This document shows positions 20,245-29,700 of a stretch of 39,348 nucleotides of DNA, piece after piece; the stretch's first letter is position 1, and the number at the start of each line of letters is the position of its first letter. This DNA comes from Alphaproteobacteria bacterium (GTDB taxonomy: Bacteria > Pseudomonadota > Alphaproteobacteria > Caulobacterales > Caulobacteraceae), in the NCBI GenBank assembly GCA_018820275.1, contig JAHJOO010000037.1, forward strand, positions 1 through 39,348, given 5' to 3'. The notes beneath the pieces were generated by a model. It saw nothing but the letters and a program-made list of their open reading frames with translations, did no database searches and was not told the origin of the DNA. Position numbers and translations under genes: made by a program.

Positions 20245-22122
20245 GTGCGCTTCGACGATCGCTACATCGAGGAACTGAAGGCCCGGCTGCGGCCGTCCGA
20301 CGTCATCGGTCGGACGGTCAAGCTGAAGCGGCAGGGGCGTGAGTTCGTCGGACTGAGCCCCTTCTCGAAGGAGAAGTCCCCCAGCTTCTTCGTCAACGAC
20401 GACAAGGGCTTCTTCCACGACTTCAGCTCCGGCAAGCACGGCGACGTCATCAGCTTCCTGCAGGAGACCGAACGGCTGTCGTTCGTCGAGGCGGTTCAGC
20501 GACTGGCCGGCGAGGCCGGCATGGCCCTGCCGGCCGAGGACCCCAAGGCCGCGGAACGCGAACAGAAGCGTCAGGGCCTGGCGGACTGGATGGACCTCGC
20601 CCAGAAATGGTTCGCCGCCAATCTGCGCCGTTCGGTCGGCAAGTCGGTCCGCGAATACCTCGACCGACGCGGCCTGCCCGAGGACCAGTGGGACCGCTTC
20701 GGCCTGGGCTATGCGCCCAACGACCGCGAGGGTCTCAAGAACGCGCTGGTCCAACGCGGGGCGCGGCCCGGCGATCTGGTCGAGGCCGGGCTGCTGATCG
20801 CGCCGGAAGGCGGCGGCCAGCCCTATGACCGGTTCCGCGACCGGCTGATCTTCCCGATCCTGGATTCCCGCGGCCGCGTCGTCTCCTTCGGCGGCCGGGC
20901 CATGAACCCCGACGACCGGGCCAAATACCTGAACGGCCCCGAGAGCCCGCTCTTCCACAAGGGCGCCACCCTGTACGGCCTGCCGGAAGCGCGGCGCATC
21001 CTCGGCGCCGAGTCGAAGTCCGAACAGGCCGTGGTGGTGGTCGAAGGCTACATGGACGTGATCGCCTGCCAGCGCGCCGGCGTGCCGGCCGTGGCCCCCA
21101 TGGGCACGGCCCTGACCGAGGACCAGATGGCCCTGCTGTGGCGCGTCAGTCCGGAGCCGATCCTGTGTTTCGATGGCGACGGCGCGGGCCGGCGCGCCGC
21201 CTTCCGCGCGGTCGAGCGGGCCCTGCCGCTGATCAGGTCGGACCGCACCCTGCGCTTCGTGACGCTGCCCGACGGGCTGGATCCGGACGACATGCTGCGC
21301 GACCGCGGGGCGCCCGCCCTGCGCGAGGCTTTGGGTCACGTCGTGCCCTTCTCGCGCATGCTGTTCGATCGCGAGCGCGAGGCGGTCGGCCCGCTGGACG
21401 GGCCCGAGAAGGAGGCCCAGCTGATCGCGCGCCTGCGCAAGGCCGCCGCCACCGTCGCCGACCCGGACCTGGCCCGTACCTACAAGGACCACCTGCTGGG
21501 GGCCGTCTACCAACTGACCCGCCCGTCGGAAGCCCAGCGGAAACAGGCCGGCCGTGTCATCTATCGCGATCGCCGGGCGCGGAAGGCCATGGTCACCATG
21601 GACGTGACGCCGGAGGCGCAATCGGCGACCGACGGTCTTCGCCGCGCGCCCCGGCCCCTCGTCGCCGCCGTGCTGACCGGCCTGATCGACCACCCCGAGG
21701 TGCTGCAGGAGAAGGCCGAGCTGTTGGCCAGCCAGGGCCTCGGCGACGCCGGGCTGGACCGGCTGGTCGCCGACCTCGTGCGGCTGACGTGGGATCTGGC
21801 CGACTTCGGCGACGGCCTGCTGCGCGCCCGCCTGACCGCCCTGGGCCACGAGGAGACGCTGAAGGCGGTCGACCGCACGGCGGGGGTGTCCCACGCCCCC
21901 TTCCTCGACGCCGCGCGTCCGGTCGACCAGGCCCGCGCCGATCTGATCCGCGCCATCGACGGCCTGCTGAACGAACTGGCGCTCAGCCGCGCCATGGACG
22001 AGCTCAAGTCAGAGCCCGAGTTCGACGCCCAGCCCTTCGCCCGGCTGAAGGCCGAGCGCGACGCCCAGGCGCGTCTGCTGTCCAGCGGGGCCCTCTGGGA
22101 GCCGTCGGAGACGGTGCACTGA
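20245..22122 (+). CDS. dnaG: DNA primase DnaG, zinc-finger residues replaced
   Basis: DnaG makes RNA primers at the replication fork. The GTG at 20245 gives the family start (V/M)RFDDRYIEELKARLRPSD and 625 residues, close to the usual length; no good start exists upstream. The N-terminal CHC2-type module is folded-looking but has lost all four zinc ligands: Ser38, Ser41, Asp59 and Ser62 replace Cys, His, Cys and Cys (GLSPFSKEKSPSF and FHDFSSGKHGD). The catalytic TOPRIM core is intact: VVVVEGYMDVIACQRAG with the conserved Glu, and LCFDGDGAGRRA. The C-terminal helicase-binding region is present and ends EPSETVH. rpoD follows 308 bp downstream, as in the classical macromolecular-synthesis operon, but rpsU is not upstream. 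Confidence 0.96.
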   Translation: MRFDDRYIEELKARLRPSDVIGRTVKLKRQGREFVGLSPFSKEKSPSFFVNDDKGFFHDFSSGKHGDVISFLQETERLSFVEAVQRLAGEAGMALPAEDPKAAEREQKRQGLADWMDLAQKWFAANLRRSVGKSVREYLDRRGLPEDQWDRFGLGYAPNDREGLKNALVQRGARPGDLVEAGLLIAPEGGGQPYDRFRDRLIFPILDSRGRVVSFGGRAMNPDDRAKYLNGPESPLFHKGATLYGLPEARRILGAESKSEQAVVVVEGYMDVIACQRAGVPAVAPMGTALTEDQMALLWRVSPEPILCFDGDGAGRRAAFRAVERALPLIRSDRTLRFVTLPDGLDPDDMLRDRGAPALREALGHVVPFSRMLFDREREAVGPLDGPEKEAQLIARLRKAAATVADPDLARTYKDHLLGAVYQLTRPSEAQRKQAGRVIYRDRRARKAMVTMDVTPEAQSATDGLRRAPRPLVAAVLTGLIDHPEVLQEKAELLASQGLGDAGLDRLVADLVRLTWDLADFGDGLLRARLTALGHEETLKAVDRTAGVSHAPFLDAARPVDQARADLIRAIDGLLNELALSRAMDELKSEPEFDAQPFARLKAERDAQARLLSSGALWEPSETVH

Positions 22123-22133
22123 GCCCGTCCCGT

Positions 22134-22163
22134 CTTGACACGGACGGACCGGGTCGCCATCTC
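22134..22163 (+). promoter_or_regulatory. Candidate heat-shock-type promoter before rpoD
   Basis: Twelve bases after the dnaG stop, CTTGACA (22134-22140) is followed after 14 bp by CGCCATCTC (22155-22163). This resembles the RpoH pattern CTTGAA-N13/14-CCCCAT(T/A)TA. A sigma-70 reading of the same TTGACA has a poor -10. It lies about 270 bp before the rpoD start. The rest of the 22123-22430 gap shows only the hairpin at 22361-22378. Confidence 0.3.
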
Positions 22164-22360
22164 CGCCCCCGGATCGGACCGCCCGAGCGCGCGAGGTCGA
22201 GAAGGCGAGGGCATGTTCCGCTCGCGCTTCCGGGCCGCAGATGCGCCCCCCGCCCCGGGCCGCGATCCGCACGGTCGCCAGGATCGGCATTTGCCGCGCC
22301 TCCGCTGGGCCCTGCCCGACGACCGGCCAGAGACGACCGAAATTCGCCGCGGCGGGGGAT

Positions 22361-22378
22361 CGACGATCCTTTTCGTCG
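22361..22378 (+). promoter_or_regulatory. Hairpin in the rpoD leader
   Basis: CGACGA and TCGTCG pair as a 6-bp stem around TCCTTT, 52 bp before the rpoD start codon. It could shape the leader RNA; nothing more can be said from sequence. Confidence 0.3.
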
Positions 22379-22430
22379 CGCGTTGCACTTTTGCCGCAGG
22401 CCCCGCCTCGCCCGCCGGAGACAAGACTGA

Positions 22431-24389
<1,959 letters not shown>

Positions 24390-24426
24390 GGCGGGCAGTC
24401 GGGCAGCGGGAGGAGGGCTTCGTCTT

Positions 24427-24478
24427 CCTTCTCCCCTCGTGGGAGAAGGTGTCAGGCGAAGCCTGACGGATGAGGGGG
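24427..24478 (+). repeat. 52-bp two-hairpin repeat, copy A
   Basis: Hairpin 1 is CCTTCTCCC-CTCGT-GGGAGAAGG; hairpin 2 is TCAGGC-GAA-GCCTGA; the unit ends CGGATGAGGGGG. It lies between rpoD and the DUF559 gene and overlaps the latter: on the minus strand its second half encodes that protein's last eight residues and stop codon. Same orientation as copy B on the other side of the gene. Confidence 0.85.
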
Positions 24479-24805
24479 ACGTCCCCGCGCGCAAAGGCGG
24501 ACGGCGTCGAACACGACGTTCGGATTGGTCAGGACGGCCTCGTTGCCGAACCTCAGGACGGTGAAGCCGCGTCTGGCCAGATCGGCGTCCCGCACCCGAT
24601 CGGCGTCCTCGCGCAGCCTGTGGACGCCGCCGTCCAGCTCGATCACCAGCTTGAGCCCATAGCAGCAGAAGTCCGCGATCCACGGGCCTATCCGGGTCTG
24701 TCGCCGAAACTTGAGGCCTTCGAGCCGGCGGTCGCGCAGCAGCGTCCACATCGCCGTCTCAGCGACCGTCATCCTGGCGCGGAGCCGTCGCGTCTGGTCC
24801 GCCAT
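24452..24805 (-). CDS. DUF559 domain protein, Vsr-like endonuclease fold
   Basis: The 117-residue protein is a complete DUF559 domain: TVAETAMWTLLRDRRLEGLKF, FRRQTRIGPWIADFCCYGLK, LVIELDGGVH and RGFTVLRFGNEAVL. The Asp in ADFCC and the Glu/Asp in IELDG fit the PD-(D/E)xK nuclease core shared with the mismatch endonuclease Vsr. The function of DUF559 proteins is not established; nuclease activity is inferred from the fold. The ATG at 24805 is preferred over an upstream frame extension rich in arginine. The last residues (PPHPSGFA) and stop are encoded by repeat copy A, and copy B lies 65 bp upstream in the same orientation, so the gene is bracketed by direct repeats. Confidence 0.88.
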   Translation of the reverse strand: MADQTRRLRARMTVAETAMWTLLRDRRLEGLKFRRQTRIGPWIADFCCYGLKLVIELDGGVHRLREDADRVRDADLARRGFTVLRFGNEAVLTNPNVVFDAVRLCARGRPPHPSGFA

Positions 24806-24870
24806 ACCCCTCACCCGTCGTCGCCTTCGCCGCGAGAAGCAGTAGAACAAAAGAGGAACGGCCGCAATCG

Positions 24871-24946
24871 CCTTCTCCCCTCGTGGGTCGAGGAGGCCGC
24901 ATGCGGCCGACGAGGGGTGTCAGGCGAAGCCTGACGGATGAGGGGG
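24871..24946 (+). repeat. Two-hairpin repeat, copy B with extra inner palindrome
   Basis: The first 17 bases and the last 31 are identical to copy A, but the AGAAGG that closes hairpin 1 is replaced by a longer segment. It contains the perfect palindrome GGCCGCATGCGGCC (24895-24908), and CCCCTCGT (24877-24884) now pairs with ACGAGGGG (24910-24917). Total length is 76 bp. The 338-bp gap 24806-25143 holds this copy, copy C and otherwise nothing recognisable. Confidence 0.8.
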
Positions 24947-24990
24947 CAGCCGGCCGTGTGCGTATGTCGGAAGGCCGGGTTGCTGAACCA

Positions 24991-25042
24991 CCCCCTCATC
25001 CGTCTCGCTTCGCGAGCCACCTTCTCCCACAAGGGGAGAAGG
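24991..25042 (-). repeat. 52-bp two-hairpin repeat, copy C (inverted)
   Basis: In minus-strand reading it has hairpin 1 CCTTCTCCC-CTTGT-GGGAGAAGG, then CTCGC-GAA-GCGAG and CGGATGAGGGGG. It is in opposite orientation to copy B, 44 bp away, so the two form an inverted pair with their GGGGG ends facing each other. Confidence 0.85.
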
Positions 25043-25143
25043 GGTTCGCGGCATCGCCAAACCGGCCAGTCCCGGTCGCCAACCTCGCGAGGTCGCCGGG
25101 CCCTGCGACCGCTCCTGACGCAGGGCGCCGTCATGATGGCGAC

Positions 25144-25950
25144 ATGACCGAGAGACGCGAGATCAAGCAGAGGTCCCGCAAGGTGTGGGACGCGGCGCGG
25201 GCGGCCTATCTGGCGGGAGAGCCGGCGGCGTCGGTCGCGCGGCGGTTCGACGTCGGCTACGGCAATCTGCGCTACCGGGCCAACAAGGAGGGCTGGACGC
25301 GCAAGGCCCACGCCGCCGCCGAGGCGGAGCGCGAGGCCGGGGAGGAACGGTGCGCGGCCGGTGAGGGCGGGAGCCCGGACGCCGCGCCCGCCGCCGGCGC
25401 GTTGCGGACGCCGGTCGACGCCCTGACCCCGCGCCAGCAGATGGTCCGGGGCCTGAAGACGGCGGCCCGGCGCCTGGCCGAGGGTCGCCCGGCCGAGGCC
25501 GAGGCCCTGATCCGCGCCGTGCGGGCCCTGAGCGAGGTCACCCGGGCCCCGGCGCCTACGCTGGACGAGCTGGAGGACGATCCGGCCGTCGGTCTGGAGG
25601 CGCTGGCCCGGGCCGTGGACTACCGGGCCTTCCAGATCGCCGCCGCCCTGACCGCGACCGACCCCGAGCCGCCGCCGGGGTCGGAGGCCTTCTATTTTCA
25701 CCTCCGCGACCGGTACGGCCGCCGCCGGGACGGCGGGCCCATCACGGACCGGGCGTGGGCCGCGACGCATCGGCCCGACCTGCTGTCGCTGTGGGACGCC
25801 GACGGCCGCGTGCCGGCCCCGCCGGAGCCCGACGACGCGGAGACGCAGACGATCGTCGCCGTCCTGGCGGCGGGCGTCCGCCTGCGACAGGACGGCGACC
25901 TGAAGGCGTGGGTGGCGGAGGCGCTGGCGGAGGGAGAGCGGGGCGGATGA
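25144..25950 (+). CDS. Hypothetical protein with N-terminal helix-turn-helix-like segment
   Basis: I do not recognise a named family for this 268-residue protein. The N-terminus, ARAAYLAGEPAASVARRFDV followed by GYGNLRYRANKEGW, reads like a helix-turn-helix of the kind found in phage terminase small subunits and transposase-like proteins. The middle is Ala/Glu-rich and low in complexity (about residues 55-100). The C-terminal half is acidic and helical, with SEAFYFHLRDRYGRR and PDLLSLWDADGRV. No signal peptide or membrane segment is present. The ATG at 25144 is chosen because the upstream extension reads through repeat DNA. A DNA-binding role is inference from the N-terminal segment only. Confidence 0.75.
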   Translation: MTERREIKQRSRKVWDAARAAYLAGEPAASVARRFDVGYGNLRYRANKEGWTRKAHAAAEAEREAGEERCAAGEGGSPDAAPAAGALRTPVDALTPRQQMVRGLKTAARRLAEGRPAEAEALIRAVRALSEVTRAPAPTLDELEDDPAVGLEALARAVDYRAFQIAAALTATDPEPPPGSEAFYFHLRDRYGRRRDGGPITDRAWAATHRPDLLSLWDADGRVPAPPEPDDAETQTIVAVLAAGVRLRQDGDLKAWVAEALAEGERGG

Positions 25951-25984
25951 GGCGCGGGGCGCGAGCGGCCGTCGGGGCGGGGTG

Positions 25985-26007
25985 GAGGAGGCCGGATGCG
26001 GCCGACG
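25985..26007. repeat. 23-bp palindromic repeat matching the inner part of copy B
   Basis: GAGGAGGCCG, a central GATG, and CGGCCGACG match positions 24890-24912 of copy B at 22 of 23 bases. It shows that the inner palindrome of copy B also exists as a free-standing element. It lies 35 bp after the stop of the preceding gene; the remaining intergenic bases 25951-26128 show nothing else clear. Confidence 0.65.
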
Positions 26008-26128
26008 CCGCGCCGTGACAGCGTGAGCGCATGACGCCGATCCGCGCCCGCCGCCGTGAGCCCTTTCCAGTTCGCTGACCCCTCGCGCGGGCCGTCGGGG
26101 CCCGCCGGTCGGCGGCTGGAGACGGCCC

Positions 26129-26353
26129 ATGAGCTGGAATCATCGCGTGATGCGCCACGAGGACGGCCGGCTGGCCGTGCACGAGGTCTTCTATGACAAG
26201 GCCGGTCGGCCCGAGGGCCACAGCGCCGAGCCCGCCACCTTCGGCATGCCGGAGGACAATCTGAACCTGCTGATCCTCAACCTGCTCAACGCCGCCCGGA
26301 ACGCCCGGACCCTGCCGGTGCTGGAGCGGAGGGATTTCGAACGGGAGGGGTGA
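26129..26353 (+). CDS. Small conserved-looking hypothetical protein (74 aa)
   Basis: The protein starts MSWNHRVMRHEDGRLAVHEV and continues FYDKAGRPEGHSAEPATFGM, then a leucine-rich helix (NLNLLILNLLNAARNA). The opening resembles a family of short uncharacterised bacterial and phage-associated proteins that I know only as 'MSWNHRV' proteins; function unknown. It looks like a beta hairpin plus a helix and is probably cytoplasmic. It ends 7 bp before the stop of the convergent gene at 26361-26615. Confidence 0.75.
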   Translation: MSWNHRVMRHEDGRLAVHEVFYDKAGRPEGHSAEPATFGMPEDNLNLLILNLLNAARNARTLPVLERRDFEREG

Positions 26354-26360
26354 GGGGGGC

Positions 26361-26615
26361 TCAGGCGGCCTTGCGTGTCAGGCGGTCGATCTGGGCTTCG
26401 AAGTCCGCCAGAATCCGGGCCCGCTCCTCGGGCTCCAACCAGCGGGTGGTCTGGGGGGCCACCGTCCGCCAGAAGCGCAGTTCCTTTTCCGTCAGAGGCA
26501 TGACGTCCGCCTCGCTCAGGCGTTGCAGCAGGTCGGCCATGCGCCGACGCACGGCCTCGGGATCCGGCTGAGGCAGGGGCTGGGCGACGGCACCGAAGAG
26601 GTCGGGTTGCGACAT
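26361..26615 (-). CDS. Small hypothetical protein (84 aa), divergent from the restriction-modification gene
   Basis: The protein begins MSQPDLFGAVAQPLPQPDPE and is predicted almost entirely helical: VRRRMADLLQRLSEADVMPL, ELRFWRTVAPQTTRWL and ERARILADFEAQIDRL. I recognise no named domain. The start at 26615 gives a clean N-terminus, whereas the upstream extension does not. It is divergent from the large methylase-nuclease gene with 98 bp between starts, which is the position where controller proteins of restriction-modification systems often sit, but it lacks an evident helix-turn-helix. Confidence 0.7.
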   Translation of the reverse strand: MSQPDLFGAVAQPLPQPDPEAVRRRMADLLQRLSEADVMPLTEKELRFWRTVAPQTTRWLEPEERARILADFEAQIDRLTRKAA

Positions 26616-26713
26616 GGGGGGATGTTCCGCCGATTCGGTGCGGCGTCCAGCGGCCACGACGGTTGCGTCGGTTCGCTCCCCAAGCGATCAAGGGGCTGTT
26701 GAGGGGGCTGTGG

Positions 26714-29700
26714 ATGACATCGACGCTTGAGGAGGCCGTCGCACGGTTCGGCAAGTCCGCGAAGGACAAGCTGAACAACCCCGGCGCGACGGGCCAGCCC
26801 GAGGATCAGCTGCGCGCGCCGCTGGAAACCCTGGTCGCGGACCTGTGCGCCCTGATCGGACCTTCGGCGGACGATGTGGTTCTGGTGGGCGAGAGCGCCC
26901 TGTCGGAACTGATGACCCGGCCCGACTATGCGGTGACGCGCAAGAACGCCCTCGTCGGCCATATCGAGGTCAAGGCGCCCGGCAAGGGCGCGGACCCGCG
27001 CAAGTTCGCCGACAAGTCCCACGACAAGACGCAGTGGGAGAAGCTGAAGTCCCTGCCAAACCTGATCTACACCGACGGTCAGACGTTCAGCCTGTGGCGG
27101 GACGGGGTGAAGGTCGGAGAGATCGTCCGGCTGGACGGCGATCTGGACACGGCGGGTGCGAAGTTGACGGCACCGCCCGCTCTGACGGCTCTCATCGCCG
27201 ATTTCCTGAGCTGGAACCCGGTTCCGCCGCGCACGCCGAAACAGCTGGCCGAGACGACGGCGCGCCTGTGCCGCCTTCTGCGCGACGAGGTCGAGGAGCA
27301 GCTGGAGCGCAAGGCCCCGGCCTTGATCGGGCTCATGGAGGACTGGCGTCAGCTGCTGTTGCCCGACGCCGAGGAGCCGGAGTTCGCCGACGGATACGCC
27401 CAGGCCGTGACCTTCGGCCTGCTGATGGCCAAGGCGCGGGGCATCGAGCTGGCGGGCGGGCTGGACGCGGCGGGCAAGGCGCTGAGCCAGACCAACACCC
27501 TGATCGGATCGGCCCTGAAGCTGCTGACCGAACCGGCGGAGGAAGCGCATCTGCTGGAGACGTCCATCGACACCCTGGTGCGGGTGCTGGACGTCGTGAA
27601 CTGGAAGGCCCTGTCCAAGGGCCAGCCCGAGGCCTGGCTGTATTTCTACGAACTGTTCCTGCAGTCGTACGACACGAAACTGAGGAAGAAGACCGGCAGC
27701 TACTACACCCCGCCCGAGGTGGTGACGGCCATGGTGCGGATGGTGGACGAGGCGCTGATCGCGCCCGGCCGGTTCAGTCTGGCGCGCGGGCTGGCCTCGC
27801 CCGAGGTCAAACTGGCCGATCCGGCGGTCGGGACGGGCACCTTCCTGCTGGGGGTGCTGAACCGGATCGCGCGGACGGTGGAGGAGGCCGAAGGCAAGGG
27901 CTCGGTCCCGGCGGCGGTGCAGGACGCGCTGAAGCGGCTGATCGGGTTCGAACTGCAGTTCGGCCCGTTCGCGGTGGCGCAGCTGAGGCTGCTGGCCGAG
28001 ATCGCGGACCTGACCGAGGCGGACGCCGACACCGCCGACGCCAGCGAGCTGAGGCTGTACATCACCGACACCCTGGCCGACCCGGACGAGGAGGCGGCAT
28101 GGGTGCCGCACCCGGTCCGGGCCATCGCCGAGTCGCGCAAGCAATCGAACCGGGTCAAGCGGCACGAGGCGATCACCGTCGTTCTGGGCAATCCGCCCTA
28201 CAAGGAGAAGGCCAAGGGGCTGGGCGGCTGGGTCGAGGATCGCGGCAAGGGCCAGCGGACCCCGCTGGACGACTGGCAGCCGCCGGTCGACTGGGGCGTG
28301 GGGGCCCACACCAAGCACCTGAGGAACCTCTACGTCTATTTCTGGCGCTGGGCGGCGTGGAAGGTGTTCGGGGGCGACACCTTCCGCTCGGGTTCGGACA
28401 AGACCGAGGCGGTGGACTGGACCAAGCGACAGGGGATCGTCTGTTTCATCACCGTGTCCGGCTTCCTGAACGGGCCGGGATTCCAGAAGATGCGCAGCGA
28501 TCTGCGCCGCGACGCCGACGAAATCTGGGTCATCGACTGTTCGCCGGAGGGGTGGCAGCCGCCTGTTGCAACTCGTATTTTTGAAGGGGTGCAACAGACG
28601 GTCTGTATCGTCATGGCCCTGCGGAAATCCAAGGACAGTCCTGAGACGCCGGCGCGCGTGCGGTTCCGGACCCTGCCGGAAGGATCGCGGTCGGTGAAGT
28701 TCGCGGCGCTGGCCGGGATCGGGCTGGACGACGACGGCTGGGTGGAGGCGGCCAGCGAGCCGCGCGCGCCATTTCTGCCGCCAGGCGCGGCCAGTTGGAT
28801 CGGCTATCCGGCGCTGGAGGACCTGTTCGTCTACAACGGCTCAGGCGTGATGGCGGGGCGGACTTGGGTCATTGCGCCGGACGCCCAGTCCCTGAGGGAT
28901 CGATGGGCGCGGCTGGTGGCGGAGAAAGACCCGGCGAAGAAAGCGGTGCTGTTTCATCCGCACATGAACGGCGACAAGACCCTGACGAAGGTGGCCAAGG
29001 AGTCGCTGGAGGGTCACAAGCACCCGCCGGTTTCGGTCGATGACGACAAGGGGCCGGGGGCTGAGCCGGTCCGTTATGGATACCGCTCCTTCGACCGGGA
29101 ATGGCTACTGCCAGATAGCCGGTTGATCAACCGGGCCAATCCTACGCTGTGGAAGGGCCACTCATTGAAGCAGGTCTACGCGACCGGCCTTTTCGCGCAC
29201 TCGCCGACTGCTGGACCGGCCCTGACCTTTTCCGGCCTGATCCCTGACCTGCACCACTACAAGGGTTCTTTCGGGGGCCGCGTCTTCCCGCTCTGGGCCG
29301 ACGCCGCTGCGACGTCGCCGAACGTCTCGCCGGGTCTACTGAAGGCGCTGGGCGAACACTATGGCGCGCCGGTCTCGGCGGAGGACGTCATGGCCTATAT
29401 CGCCGCCTTGGCGGCCCACCCGGCCTATATCGAACGGTTCCGGGGCGACCTGAAGCAGCCGGGCCTGCGCATCCCCATCACCGCCGACGGGGCCCTGTTC
29501 GCCGAGGCCGCGGCGGTCGGGCGCGAGGTGATCTGGCTGCACACGTTCGGCGAGCGGTTCCAGGGCGACCGGGGCGGGGTGGTGCGGGTCACGCCGGCCG
29601 AGTTCGAGCCGACGGTGTCCAAGGCCCTGCCCAGGACCCTGGCCGAGATGCCGCACGACCTGAACTATGACCCCGCCGAGCGGGCGCTGAAGTTCGGGTC

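Noticed and set aside
24452..24850. Longer DUF559 start at 24850
   Set aside because: The extra 15 residues are an arginine run outside the domain; the ATG at 24805 fits the family start.
24427..25042. CRISPR array
   Set aside because: The repeats are few, irregularly spaced, occur in both orientations and are themselves hairpins; no regular spacers and no cas genes.
28563..28597. Inverted repeat in the restriction-modification gene as an insertion scar
   Set aside because: The segment is in frame and encodes plausible methylase-region sequence (RIFEGVQQTV is typical of such enzymes), so it is probably ordinary coding DNA.
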